Source of the DNA: an uncultured Myxococcales bacterium
GTDB lineage: Bacteria; Myxococcota_A; Polyangia; Polyangiales; Polyangiaceae
NCBI GenBank assembly: GCA_937949945.1
Contig: CALFEQ010000079.1
Coordinates: 1 to 64,000 of the forward strand
Reading direction: 5' to 3'
DNA: 64,000 bases
Under the pieces are notes generated by a model that worked only from the letters and a program-made list of their open reading frames with translations, did not search any database and was not told where the DNA came from. The position numbers and the translations under genes are program-made. Below, in pieces: positions 8,129 through 19,452 of this stretch. The first letter of the stretch is position 1, and every line of letters begins with the position of its first letter.

Positions 8129-9145
8129 ATGACGACGCCTACCCTTCAGGCTGTAGGGGCGGTGCCCTCGGCCGTACGGGGGCGGTTCTTCTCGAGGCGG
8201 ACCACCCGCGCCCTCGCCTTCGTGTTCGCGATGCTCGCGTGGTCCGCGCCCGGGCGCGCGGACGACGAGGCCGTGGCGCGCTTCGAGCGCGGCGTCCAGC
8301 TCTACGAGGCGGAGAACTACGAGGGCGCGCTCGTCGAGTTCCTGACGGCGTACAAGCTGACGAACAACTACAAGCTCCTCTACAACATCGGCATCTGCCA
8401 GAACGCGTTGAAGGACTATCCGGCGGCCGCCGAGTCGTTCACGAAGTACCTCGCGGAGGGAGGCACCGAGCTCTCGGAGTCGCGACGCGCGGACGTCCAG
8501 GAGAGGCTCGCGAAGCTCGCGCTCATGATCACGAAGGTGCGCGTCACGACGGACGCGCCAGCCGGTTCCGTGCTCCTCGTCGACGATCGGCCGGCCGGGA
8601 CGATCCCTCTGCCGGGACCCATCCCGGTGAAGATCGGACGCAGGCAGTTCTCCATCAGCGCCCGCGGGCAGACCGTGACGAAGGCGCTCGACGTGACGTC
8701 CGGCGACGATCATGCGGAGGTGCGCCTCATGTTCGCGGAGCTCGCGCCGCCGCCCGCTCCTCCTCCTGCTCCCGTCCAGGATGCCGCGCGTCCGGCGCCG
8801 GCGGCCGACGGGCCGTCGTTCCCGTGGCCGCTCTGGACGCTCACCGTCCTGCTCGGCGGCGGCGCGGCGGTCACGGGAATGTTCGCGGTCGAGGCGCGCA
8901 ACGAGCTCGAGGAGAAGCAAGCGACGTTCGGGATCTCGCGTGCGGCGCTCGACGAGGATCGCGACAGGGCGCGGATGTTCGGCATCGCGACGGACGCGCT
9001 CATCGCAGGCGCGGTGCTGACCGCCGGCGTCTCGACGTACCTGACGGTGCGGTGGGCGTCGAAGAAGAGCGCAGCCGCCTCGCCGCATCCCGTCGCGGGT
9101 TTCACCGTACTGCCGACGGGCGTCGGCTACGCACGGAGCTTCTGA
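8129..9145 (+). CDS. TPR/PEGA-type membrane protein
   Basis: A 338-residue protein, four bases after the kinase stop. Signal-like hydrophobic segment at about 27-45 ending in SAPGRADD. Tetratricopeptide-type helices follow (ARFERGVQLYEAENYEGAL, YKLLYNIGICQNALKDYPAA, about 48-120), then a PEGA-like beta domain (VTTDAPAGSVLLVDDRPAG, about 133-200), a Pro/Ala linker, and two transmembrane helices near 233-251 and 288-308. The same architecture occurs at 48950 and 52463. Such proteins commonly sit beside membrane kinases in myxobacteria; a role as partner or envelope-side sensor is inference. Confidence 0.8.
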   Translation: MTTPTLQAVGAVPSAVRGRFFSRRTTRALAFVFAMLAWSAPGRADDEAVARFERGVQLYEAENYEGALVEFLTAYKLTNNYKLLYNIGICQNALKDYPAAAESFTKYLAEGGTELSESRRADVQERLAKLALMITKVRVTTDAPAGSVLLVDDRPAGTIPLPGPIPVKIGRRQFSISARGQTVTKALDVTSGDDHAEVRLMFAELAPPPAPPPAPVQDAARPAPAADGPSFPWPLWTLTVLLGGGAAVTGMFAVEARNELEEKQATFGISRAALDEDRDRARMFGIATDALIAGAVLTAGVSTYLTVRWASKKSAAASPHPVAGFTVLPTGVGYARSF

Positions 9146-9147
9146 CG

Positions 9148-9564
9148 ATGAGGATCCGTCGACAGGATGCGCCCATGCCGTTCGTGCTCGCGCTCGCGGT
9201 CGCCGGCTGCGTGAAGGAGGACCCTCTCGTCGTCGGGAAGCGGGACGCGTCGGTCGACGCGAGCACGCCGCCGCCGCTCGTCGTCCCGCAGCCCGACGAT
9301 CCGGACGAGGACGCGCCGGACTGCCGGCATTGCAACGAGACGCTCAGCACGGATACCGCGCGCGGCATCTTGTGCCGCAAGAACGGTCCTCCGAGCTCCG
9401 CCCGCCGGCTCAACGCGCTCGTCGATTGCGTCTGTTACGACAAGTGCGTCCAGGAGTGCGGCACGTACTGCGCCGGATCGACGCAGACGTCGGCGTGCTC
9501 GACCTGCGTCCTCGTGCAGTGCGCTCCGGAGCTCGACGCCTGCTTCGCGGACAAGAAGGAATGA
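9148..9564 (+). CDS. small Cys-rich lipoprotein
   Basis: A 138-residue lipoprotein: n-region MRIRRQDAPM, hydrophobic PFVLALAVAG and lipobox Cys21. After an acidic Pro-rich linker comes a compact domain with many cysteines in CxxC/CxC spacing (PDCRHCNE, DCVCYDKCVQECGTYC, ACSTCVLVQC), likely disulfide-bonded in the periplasm or on the surface. It starts 2 bp after the TPR gene and its stop overlaps the start of the next gene (ATGA). No family name known to me. Confidence 0.75.
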   Translation: MRIRRQDAPMPFVLALAVAGCVKEDPLVVGKRDASVDASTPPPLVVPQPDDPDEDAPDCRHCNETLSTDTARGILCRKNGPPSSARRLNALVDCVCYDKCVQECGTYCAGSTQTSACSTCVLVQCAPELDACFADKKE

Positions 9565-11207
9565 CGATGCGCACGATCGAGCGACAGATCCTCCCGTTGT
9601 TCCTCTTCGGCGCGGTCGTCGCGTGCACGGCCATCGTCACCGAGGACGCAGCGCAGTGCCGGACGGACGCCGACTGCGCGGCGCGCGGCCCCGACTTCGT
9701 CGACACGATCTGCGATCCGACCGGGATCTGCGTGCCACGGCCGGCGCCCGAGCCGGAGTGCACGAAGAGCTCCGACTGCGCATCGCGCGGCGCCGATCTG
9801 GTCTGCAGCTCCGTCCACCAGCGGTGCGTCCCCGTGACGAGCGAGGACTGCAGCGTCGCCTACGGCGATCCCAAGGCGGACGGCGCGGTGCTGTTCGGGC
9901 TGCTCAGCGAGATCAGCCCGGACGACTCGCTGTACTTCCGCCAGCGGCAGCACCTCGACGCCGCGAAGCTCGCGTTCACGGAGTTCTTCGACCAGAACGG
10001 TGTGCGCTTCCCCGGTGGCGGCGCCGGTGCGCTCATCGCCTGCACGGAGCACTCCCCTCGGCGGGCGAGCGCCCATCTCGCGAACCTCGGCGTGAGGGCG
10101 GTCATCGGTCCGTCGGAGGAGGCTCGCCAGCGGGCGGTCGTCGAGACGCTGCTCCCCGCGCGCATTCCGTCGTTCAGCCCGTGGATCAACGGCAACCCTT
10201 CGGCGGTGATCCCCGAGGCGCAGGATCTCGCCTGGCTCGTGGGCTTCAGGCGCGCGGACGTCGTCGCGCCGCTCAATGCGCTGCTCGCCGAGCACGAGGC
10301 GCGGATCAAGCAAGCGTCGGCGGGATCCGTCTCGGCCATACGCGTCGCGGTCGTCGTGAACACGGCGACGACGCCCGGGTTCGATCCGTTCGCCGAGTAC
10401 GGCGACCTCATGGATCAGCGGCTCGTGTTCAACGGCAAGTCGGCCGTCGAGAACGAGCGCGACGCGAGCTGCGGCAACTGCTATGCGCGGTTCGCGACGA
10501 ACCAGGCGGAGAAGTCCGTCGTCGAGCAGCGCGCCGCCGAGATCATCGCCTTCAACCCCCACGTCATCATTCCGTTCGCCGACATCGATTGGGGCGCGCA
10601 GCTCCTTCCGGAGCTCGAGCGGCGGTACGCCACCGCGCCGAGCACGGTCAATCGCCCCGTCTACCTCCACCCGCTCCTCCAGGTCGAGGACGCCGGGTAC
10701 AAGAACCTCGACCTCGCGGATCCCGAGGTCCGCAAGCGGATCAGCGGCATCCGTCCGCTCCGCGACAACAGCTTCGAGGTCTTCCAGAACAAGTTCCGAG
10801 AGGCCTTCCGCCCTCCGAGCGCGCCGGAGAAGCTCGGCCCCGAGCCGAACCCGGGCGCCGGGCGCGCCTACGAGACGACGCTCCTCGTCCTGTTCGCGAC
10901 GTACGCGGCGCTCTCCGCGAACCCCGACGCGCGCGGCGAGGACGTCGTCGTGGCGCTCGAGAAGGTGACCGATCCGGCGTCGACGACGAAGATCACGCTC
11001 AACGACATCCAGCTCGGCGTGCAGCGCATCAACGCCAACGCGACCATCAACCTGGACGGCCTCTTCACGTTCTTCGACTTCGATCGCGAGACGAAGAGCG
11101 CACCTCCGACGTGGACGACGTGGTGCGTGGGGCCCGCAGGCCAGTACGTGTCGGGTACGCGCGTTTTCGACGGAACGTCGTTCGGGCCGCCCGTCTTCTG
11201 CGAGTGA
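9561..11207 (+). CDS. periplasmic-binding-fold lipoprotein (Leu/Ile/Val-receptor-like)
   Basis: A 548-residue lipoprotein with lipobox ACTAI at about residue 22. Two short Cys motifs follow (CRTDADCAARG...CDPTGICVP and CTKSSDCASRG...CVP, about 33-95). The rest resembles type I periplasmic-binding folds of ABC amino-acid receptors: a receptor-like opening (AVLFGLLSEISPDDSLYFRQRQHLDAAKLAFTEF split over the first lobe), RAVIGPSEEARQRAVVETLL, a second lobe with IRVAVVVNTATTPG, and an END segment TTLLVLFATYAALSANP. No permease is nearby, so it more likely senses a ligand for the kinase operon than feeds transport. Start ATG 9561 overlaps the preceding stop; ATG 9567 is an alternative. Confidence 0.75.
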   Translation: MTMRTIERQILPLFLFGAVVACTAIVTEDAAQCRTDADCAARGPDFVDTICDPTGICVPRPAPEPECTKSSDCASRGADLVCSSVHQRCVPVTSEDCSVAYGDPKADGAVLFGLLSEISPDDSLYFRQRQHLDAAKLAFTEFFDQNGVRFPGGGAGALIACTEHSPRRASAHLANLGVRAVIGPSEEARQRAVVETLLPARIPSFSPWINGNPSAVIPEAQDLAWLVGFRRADVVAPLNALLAEHEARIKQASAGSVSAIRVAVVVNTATTPGFDPFAEYGDLMDQRLVFNGKSAVENERDASCGNCYARFATNQAEKSVVEQRAAEIIAFNPHVIIPFADIDWGAQLLPELERRYATAPSTVNRPVYLHPLLQVEDAGYKNLDLADPEVRKRISGIRPLRDNSFEVFQNKFREAFRPPSAPEKLGPEPNPGAGRAYETTLLVLFATYAALSANPDARGEDVVVALEKVTDPASTTKITLNDIQLGVQRINANATINLDGLFTFFDFDRETKSAPPTWTTWCVGPAGQYVSGTRVFDGTSFGPPVFCE

Positions 11208-11213
11208 GCGCGG

Positions 11214-11243
11214 CGACGGCGCGCGCGGCGCGCGACGCCGTCG
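11214..11243 (+). terminator. GC hairpin ending the kinase operon
   Basis: CGACGGCG (11214-11221) pairs with CGCCGTCG (11236-11243); the loop is itself a CGCG palindrome. It starts 7 bp after the stop of the last operon gene. No U-run. Confidence 0.5.
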
Positions 11244-11481
11244 TCGATCACCATCGAGCTCTGCCGCTTCGTTCCGCGCGGCGGGGGCGCGAGCCCACGT
11301 CGAGGGCGGAGGCCCACGAGCCGTCGTGAGCCCAGGTCGCCGAGTCGAGGGCTGTGAAGGGCACCGCGACGAACCACTTGATGCCCGTTCCCCTCACGTC
11401 CGATCACGAGTTTCGCGCGATTTCCCGGCGTGAGCGCGCGGCACGGTGCGTGCTTTCGGAACGGGCGCGCGGAGGGTGGTC

Positions 11482-11958
11482 ATGTCTCGTTGTGGTGCGC
11501 TTCCCGTCGAGGTGGAGCCGACGCAGATCCTTGTCGACGCGTGCCTCGCGAGCATCCGGAAGCATGCGAACCTCGACGCCGAGTCCGTCCTCGTTCCGCT
11601 CCGAAAGCTGCTCGAGCAAGAGACGCCGAAGCGCATCGTCGCTGGGCCCTCGGTTCGCAGGCTACCGACGGCCGAGGAGATCGTGCGATCGGTGTCGAAG
11701 CAGGCCTCTGCGACGCCGCCGAGCACGAAGGCGGTCTCGCAGCGCGGCGTCGAGACCGTGATGTGCGCGCGCAAGCTGCCGCGCTACCGGCGGTGGCCGA
11801 TCTTCCTCTGCGCGTTCGTGGCCGGCATCTCCGGCGGGATCGCCCTGATGAAGAGCCCCGTCGGTCAGAAGCCTGCGGTGCAGAGCTTCGTCGGCAAGGC
11901 GCAGAGCCATGTCGCGAGTGCCTGGGGCGCAGCCTCGCGGAGCGTGCGCATTCCCTGA
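11482..11958 (+). CDS. small single-pass membrane protein, unknown
   Basis: A 158-residue protein starting at ATG 11482 after a GGAGGG ribosome binding site; an upstream in-frame GTG at 11446 is less likely. Residues 1-100 look cytoplasmic and helical with a Leu/Glu pattern (ESVLVPLRKLLEQE) and an EEIVRSV segment. Arg-rich KLPRYRRW precedes a single transmembrane helix at about 105-123 (FLCAFVAGISGGIALM). A short tail follows. No recognised family. It lies alone between the kinase operon and secA. Confidence 0.6.
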   Translation: MSRCGALPVEVEPTQILVDACLASIRKHANLDAESVLVPLRKLLEQETPKRIVAGPSVRRLPTAEEIVRSVSKQASATPPSTKAVSQRGVETVMCARKLPRYRRWPIFLCAFVAGISGGIALMKSPVGQKPAVQSFVGKAQSHVASAWGAASRSVRIP

Positions 11959-12245
11959 CACGGCGATCCGCCGAACGGGATGCGAGACCCCGGCGCCGCC
12001 CGGAAAAAGGCGCCACACCGGCCGAAGCCTCGTCACGGAAATCGGAAGGCCTTACGAACGCTCCCGGACGACCGGCTTCGCGGCGACGGACCCGAACGAA
12101 CCCCGAGGAGAGACAGCGCGGCAACGGCGGGAGCCGCTGTGCTAGCTTCTGGTGTCTCCCGCAAGGCCCGCCGGCCGTGCCCCCTGTCGGATTTCCCACG
12201 AGTTTCGCGTGCGAGGTCCGGGAAGAGCGCGCGTCCGGCCGGGGT

Positions 12246-12274
12246 TTGCCATCTCGTCACAGTCTCACTACCTT
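12246..12274 (+). promoter_or_regulatory. candidate secA promoter
   Basis: TTGCCA (12246-12251) and TACCTT (12269-12274) are spaced by 17 bp, a loose match to sigma-70 elements, about 58 bp before the secA ATG. The rest of the 373-bp gap (11959-12331) shows no gene. A weak alternative -10, TAGCTT, lies near 12143. Confidence 0.3.
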
Positions 12275-12331
12275 CCCGCTCCTGGCCGCGTCCCGCGCGG
12301 TCGGCTCTCTCCTTCGAGGTACGCGTCCGTC

Positions 12332-15412
<3,081 letters not shown>

Positions 15413-15423
15413 CCTGCGGTCAG

Positions 15424-15575
15424 TCCTCGGTCCTCAGCGGAAAAGAGGCTTCAGGCTCCGGGCTCCAGAGAAAGGGTGTCTGGCGCGCCTTGTGGTCTCC
15501 GTCGCGTCCTGCTTCGGCGTGGCTTGCTTCCGAGTGAACTTGGGCGTGGCCTTCTTTGACTGAGGACTGAGGACT
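15424..15575. repeat. composite heptamer element between convergent genes
   Basis: On the secA side, 12 bp after its stop, are TCCTCGG and TCCTCAG (15424-15437), then GGCTTCA, GGCTCCG, GGCTCCA (15447-15467). On the other side the array is inverted: CTGAGGA, CTGAGGA, CT (15560-15575), 20 bp beyond the stop of the minus-strand lipoprotein. Both flanking messages therefore read into the pyrimidine-rich strand. The 92-bp centre has no gene. Confidence 0.85.
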
Positions 15576-15594
15576 CCCTTGGCTCGTGTTCGCT

Positions 15595-16413
15595 TCAGAG
15601 CCCGGAGTCGTCTGGAACGTCTGGAGGGTCCATCGGGTCGGGCGGGTCCATCGGGTCGGGCGGGTCCATCGGGTCGGGCGGAGGCGCCAAATCGGGATCG
15701 ATGCCCGGATCGACGCCCGGGTCGGGTTCTTCCGGAGGGAGAAGGCCCGCGTCTTCGAATCCTGGCGGGAGCAGCGGGGAGTTGACCGGGAGCGTGCCGT
15801 GGATGCGGTCGCCTTCGGCGACTTCCGTTTCGAGCAGGGCGCGCACTTGGGCGACCTCCGCCTTCACGTCCTCGTCGGTGAGGACGTGCACGATCTCGGC
15901 GTCGATGACCTCGATGAAGTTCTTGCTCGCGTTGATCGCGCGCGTCATGTACGCGCTGTCGATCATGTCGCGCCCGATGTTCTTGATGTGCCCGACTGAG
16001 GCCATGCTGTTGAACTTCAGGCGCTCGACGACCGAGGTCTTCTCTGCGGCGAGCCCCTTCTCCGCCATCAGCTCCTCGAGGCGTCCTTTCGCCTTCGCGT
16101 GCTCTTCGAGGATCGCCTGGGCGAAGACCTTCACGGAGTCCTGGGTCACGCGCGGGATCGCCGCTTCGGCCTCCGAGATCATCGTCTCGTGGTTGCCGAG
16201 CACGACGGCGAGCGCCTGACCCTGGGTCGTGATCTCCTTCGGTTGTTCCTCGTTGCCGCCCTGATTCCCAGGCGAGCCGTTCTCGGAGCCGCGACGAGGT
16301 CGACCTTTCGCGGCGGGCGCACGATCCTGGTCGTCCCCGCCGCAGGCGCCCACGAGCGGGACCATCGCCGAGAGCGACAAGCCGAGCGCGACGATGATGC
16401 GCGAACGCTTCAT
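15595..16413 (-). CDS. DUF4142-like lipoprotein with proline-repeat tail
   Basis: A 272-residue lipoprotein; signal peptide MKRSRIIVALGLSLSAMVPLVG with lipobox GAC (Cys24). A Gly/Asn/Arg-rich linker leads to a helical domain (about 68-205) that resembles DUF4142-type four-helix ferritin-like bundles: repeated SEAEAAIPRVTQDSVKVFAQAILEEHAKAK and HIKNIGRDMIDSAYM. The tail is Pro/Asp rich with three perfect MDPPDP repeats encoded by an 18-bp tandem repeat near 15624-15678. The ATG has an AGGAACC upstream. Periplasmic role unknown. Confidence 0.7.
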   Translation of the reverse strand: MKRSRIIVALGLSLSAMVPLVGACGGDDQDRAPAAKGRPRRGSENGSPGNQGGNEEQPKEITTQGQALAVVLGNHETMISEAEAAIPRVTQDSVKVFAQAILEEHAKAKGRLEELMAEKGLAAEKTSVVERLKFNSMASVGHIKNIGRDMIDSAYMTRAINASKNFIEVIDAEIVHVLTDEDVKAEVAQVRALLETEVAEGDRIHGTLPVNSPLLPPGFEDAGLLPPEEPDPGVDPGIDPDLAPPPDPMDPPDPMDPPDPMDPPDVPDDSGL

Positions 16414-16778
16414 GGTTCCTCCCGAGGACTGCGCAGGGCAGCCCAGCCGTCACCTCGAGCGGAACGCGCAAGAGGTGCTCGCCCGTCACCTTTCAGCTAC
16501 CGGGCCAAGCTCCGTTTCGGCCTCTGCTCGGCGCGCCGCGGATGAGCCTTCGAGCGTCGAAGGCGAGCTCGCCACACCCGTCGCGGTCGCGTGACAGACC
16601 ACGTCGGTGGTCGATGCTCGAGCGCTCGAGCTCGCGCATGCTCCGACGGTGCCGCGCGCGATCCGGTCGCGCGCGTGAGCTCGACCTCGGGCGCTACGCC
16701 CCTTCTCGTGGGAACGAACGGGCGCGCCTCGGCCGACCTCGGAACGGGCGCGCCCGATGGATCGCGGTCGCCAGGTCG
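16414..16778. other. 365-bp gap with hairpins, no gene
   Basis: No coding region stands out. It holds a hairpin GCCTTCGA-GCG-TCGAAGGC (16546-16564), the palindrome CTCGAGCGCTCGAG around 16618-16632, and a terminator-like hairpin at 16720-16755 described separately. The gap separates two minus-strand genes and should hold the promoter of the downstream lipoprotein. Confidence 0.5.
16720..16755 (-). terminator. GC hairpin after the small membrane protein gene
   Basis: GGGCGCGCC (16720-16728) pairs with GGCGCGCCC (16747-16755), 18-base loop, about 24 bp beyond the stop of the minus-strand gene at 16779. No U-run. Confidence 0.4.
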
Positions 16779-17126
16779 TCAGGGAGACACGCGGTCGGAT
16801 CCCGCGACCTTCACGATCTTGTTGTAGAGCCCGAGCAGAAGGAGCGAGGGGACCCACAACCCGACGAAGGTCGCGAGCGGCGCGGAGGTCTCGGCTCCGC
16901 CCCGGCGTCCGAAGATCTTCTGGCCGACCGTGCGGTGCTCTCGCGCCATCCCGATGACCTCGAGCGCGAGCGACGTGAGCACCGAGATCCCCGCGGCCCA
17001 CAAGAAGACGTCCGACGGGATCTTGGCGGTCTGCTTCTCGATCTTCCGTGCGATGGGCCCCTCGCGCTCGGCCATCGCCTCGCTCGTGCCACCGCCGCGC
17101 TGGGAAATGTCCTCGTACGTGTTCAT
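16779..17126 (-). CDS. small two-helix membrane protein, unknown
   Basis: A 115-residue protein with a very strong ribosome binding site (AGGAGGTGA, six bases before ATG 17124-17126). The N-terminus is polar and basic (ARKIEKQTAKIPSD), then two hydrophobic segments at about 41-60 (VFLWAAGISVLTSLALEVIG) and 84-101 (LATFVGLWVPSLLLLGLY). No motif suggests a function. The strong ribosome binding site suggests abundant synthesis, as seen for stress-type small membrane proteins, but that is inference. Confidence 0.7.
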   Translation of the reverse strand: MNTYEDISQRGGGTSEAMAEREGPIARKIEKQTAKIPSDVFLWAAGISVLTSLALEVIGMAREHRTVGQKIFGRRGGAETSAPLATFVGLWVPSLLLLGLYNKIVKVAGSDRVSP

Positions 17127-17306
17127 GGTTCACCTCCTGGGACGGGTTGCCTTGGCCCCCTCGTGCAACCCGCGTGCGCCGCGAGGAGACGCGCGCACGG
17201 TCACGCTCAGCGCGTGTCCCCACGGTACGGACACGCTCCGCGCGTGACCCCCGCGATGTGTGCCTCCCGAGTCACGAACGGTCGTGCGTGCGACGGATGG
17301 AAATCG

Positions 17307-17327
17307 CTGAGGACTGAGGACCGAGCG
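17307..17327 (+). repeat. short heptamer array, CTGAGGA type
   Basis: CTGAGGA, CTGAGGA, CCGAGCG in phase. Unlike most arrays of the family it lies between divergent genes (starts at 17126 and 17372), not at a gene end. Confidence 0.8.
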
Positions 17328-17371
17328 GAAGCGTCGGCTATGATGTGGTCGTGGTGGAGGGTGGAGCGAAC

Positions 17372-18235
17372 ATGCGAGCCGGGATAGTCCGGAGATCGGC
17401 GAGGCGTGCGGTCGCGACGCTCGTGGTCGTCACGTCGGCGATCGTCGCCAGCGCATGCGCGAGCAACGACCAAAAGGAGGTCCTGCCGCCCGTCGTGCTC
17501 GGCATGCTCGAGGACACTGCGCCTGCCTACGACGACGGCCAGGAGCAGATCTATCAGGTCAGCCGAGAGGTTCGTCTGCCGTACCGCAGTCCCAGAGGTG
17601 ACGAGCGTCCGCGAGGCAACCTCGACCCTTATCCCCGTCCGCCCTTCCACGTCGCGACGGATTCGCGTGTCACGATCCGCTTCACGCTGTCGAACCTGGG
17701 CGACGAGCAGAGCGTGGTCGAGCTCCTCATCGACCCGTGGAACGAGTTCGTGCGCTACGTCCCCGGCTTCAGCGAAGGCCGGATGAACGAGATGTTGCCG
17801 AACTTCTCCGGCATCCAGCGCACGTTCATCGTGCCGGGCAAGAGCCGCGTCGAGGGCATCATCACGCCGGACGACATGGTGGAGCTCGCGACCGATCTGA
17901 CGGTCGCGATGGCGCTCGCCGCCCGACCTCCCGACGAGAACAGCCCCTTCCGCGGCGCCGCGCTCTACAACCGCACGTTCGAGGCCCAGAACCGCTCGAG
18001 CGAGCCGGATCCCGTCCTCGCCCCCTGGATGCCCGCCTCGAAGGACAAGGTCGCGGCCGTCACCGGCTTCGACGTCGGCCTCCGGACGCGGGCGCCGGCG
18101 AAGGTCGCCGTCGAGCTCGTCATCGACATCGAGGACCTCCACGGCGAGCGCGTCATCATGGACGGTGAAGAGGGCACCCGGCTCGGGCGCCCTGGCACCG
18201 TCCTGACGCCTCCGGCCGGTGGGCCCTTGATGTGA
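17372..18235 (+). CDS. lipoprotein of unknown function
   Basis: A 287-residue lipoprotein; basic n-region MRAGIVRRSARRAV, hydrophobic TLVVVTSAIVAS and lipobox SAC (about Cys31). The mature domain is beta-rich (SRVTIRFTLSNLGDEQSVVELLIDPW; TFIVPGKSRVEGIITPDDM) with an RTRAPAKVAVELVIDIEDL segment, suggesting a beta-sandwich. Start ATG 17372 with GTGGAG upstream; the in-frame ATG 27 bases earlier is less likely. No family recognised. Confidence 0.65.
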   Translation: MRAGIVRRSARRAVATLVVVTSAIVASACASNDQKEVLPPVVLGMLEDTAPAYDDGQEQIYQVSREVRLPYRSPRGDERPRGNLDPYPRPPFHVATDSRVTIRFTLSNLGDEQSVVELLIDPWNEFVRYVPGFSEGRMNEMLPNFSGIQRTFIVPGKSRVEGIITPDDMVELATDLTVAMALAARPPDENSPFRGAALYNRTFEAQNRSSEPDPVLAPWMPASKDKVAAVTGFDVGLRTRAPAKVAVELVIDIEDLHGERVIMDGEEGTRLGRPGTVLTPPAGGPLM

Positions 18236-18247
18236 CGGGCGGGGAAG

Positions 18248-18354
18248 GGCTCCAGGCTCCGGGCTCCAGGGAGGACGCTGCGCCTCTCGGCCTGCAGCTG
18301 CGCGTCTCTCGGACCCCGGGCCGCACGAAGCCTCGGCCCCGGGCCGCACGAAGC
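18248..18354 (+). repeat. heptamer array and 18-bp direct repeat after a lipoprotein gene
   Basis: GGCTCCA, GGCTCCG, GGCTCCA (18248-18268), 12 bp after the stop at 18235, in the usual orientation. Further right, an exact 18-bp direct repeat starting CCCCGGGCCGCACG occurs at 18314-18331 and 18337-18354 (23-bp period). No inverted partner array is found before the tRNA. Confidence 0.8.
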
Positions 18355-18377
18355 TGCGCGTTCGACGGCGGTCCCGC

Positions 18378-18406
18378 TTGACAACGGACGCCCGATGGAT
18401 GAGCGT
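18378..18406 (+). promoter_or_regulatory. candidate tRNA-Ser promoter
   Basis: A consensus -35 TTGACA at 18378-18383; 17 bp later lies a poor -10 (GAGCGT, 18401-18406), placing a start about 8 bp further, just at the tRNA 5' end (18414). The -35 is convincing, the -10 is not. Confidence 0.35.
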
Positions 18407-18413
18407 GCGAGGT

Positions 18414-18503
18414 GGAGAGCTGACCGAGTGGCCGAAGGTGCCTGATTCGAAATCAGGTGTACCCGCAAGGGTACCAAGGGTTCGAATCCCTTGCTCTCCG
18501 CCA
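18414..18503 (+). tRNA. tRNA-Ser (CGA)
   Basis: Acceptor stem GGAGAGC (18414-18420) pairs with GCTCTCC (18493-18499), discriminator G, CCA encoded at 18501-18503. The anticodon arm CCTGA-TTCGAAA-TCAGG gives anticodon CGA (serine, UCG). The long variable arm (GTACCCGCAAGGGTAC stem-loop) is the class II form expected of tRNA-Ser. The T arm GGGTTCGAATCCC is canonical. Confidence 0.97.
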
Positions 18504-18571
18504 AGCTTCCCCGCGATGGAAAGTCATCGCGGGTCATTCCATGGACCTCGCCCGAGCCGCATGACGGCACG

Positions 18572-19441
18572 CTAGCTCGGCAGCGAGGTCGTGCGCGGCG
18601 CCGGGTGGGGGGCCGGTGCGGGCGCTTCGACCTGGCGGTGGAGCACCGCGGGCGGCAGGATCCCGTGCTCGCGGAAGGCCGCCATCACGCGCCTCGTCAG
18701 GTCCGACTCGAACTCCTTCTCGTAGTGGACGTCGAGGACGTGGGCGCGCGCTCGGAGGCGTATGGCGACCGTGTTCTCGTGGAAGACCTGGCTGACCCAC
18801 ACCTCCCAGGGCTTCTTCGTGTACGCGTAGCGGCAGCTCGTGATCGCCTCCTCCACGAGCCGCTCCGCGAGGCCGATGTCCTGGTCGACGCCGACGTAGA
18901 AGTCGACCTGGACGAGCATGTCGAGCGCGCCCCACGTGCCCGAGCTGACCATGTCGGTCAGAAACTTGTTGTTCGGGATCGTCACGACGACGCCCTCCAG
19001 CGTCACGAGCCGGACCGAGCGGAGGCCGATGGAAGCGATCTCGCCGTAGACGCCGCCGAAGTTCACGCGGTCACCGACCTGGAAGGGACGGTCGATGATG
19101 ATGATGACGCCCGCGAGGATCGACGCCGCGAGGTCCTTCAAGGCGAAGCCGACGGTGACGGCGGCGGTACCGCCGATCGCGAGGAGGACCTCCCGCGTGA
19201 GGTTCACGGAGAGCGCCAGCGCGAGGCCGAGGCCGAGGAGCCAGACGACGAAGCGGGCGAGCGTCGCGATTTGGTTGATGAGGAGGCGCTTGTCGAGCCA
19301 GCGCTTGCCGAGGCTCTGGAGCGCGGACGTCAGGAAGCGAACGAGGACCCACGTCGCCGCGAGCACGAGGACCGCGGTGGCGAGCCCTCCGACACGGACG
19401 ACCTCGAAGAGGTTCGCCGACTGCGCTTTGTCGTCCAGCAT
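18572..19441 (-). CDS. MscS-family mechanosensitive ion channel
   Basis: A 289-residue membrane channel. Two N-terminal helices (about 14-38, 58-80) precede the pore helix and MscS core (VLLAIGGTAAVTVGFALKDLAASILAGVIII, about 86-116), followed by the beta domain (FQVGDRVNFGGVYGEIASIGLRSVRLVTLEGVVVTIPNN) typical of MscS. The C-terminal alpha/beta domain and a Pro/Ala tail follow. The family releases solutes on membrane tension. The gene lies 11 bp after the big ATPase gene on the same strand, so they form an operon; the ATPase may gate or assemble the channel (inference). Confidence 0.9.
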   Translation of the reverse strand: MLDDKAQSANLFEVVRVGGLATAVLVLAATWVLVRFLTSALQSLGKRWLDKRLLINQIATLARFVVWLLGLGLALALSVNLTREVLLAIGGTAAVTVGFALKDLAASILAGVIIIIDRPFQVGDRVNFGGVYGEIASIGLRSVRLVTLEGVVVTIPNNKFLTDMVSSGTWGALDMLVQVDFYVGVDQDIGLAERLVEEAITSCRYAYTKKPWEVWVSQVFHENTVAIRLRARAHVLDVHYEKEFESDLTRRVMAAFREHGILPPAVLHRQVEAPAPAPHPAPRTTSLPS

Positions 19442-19452
19442 CCGTCACCTCC

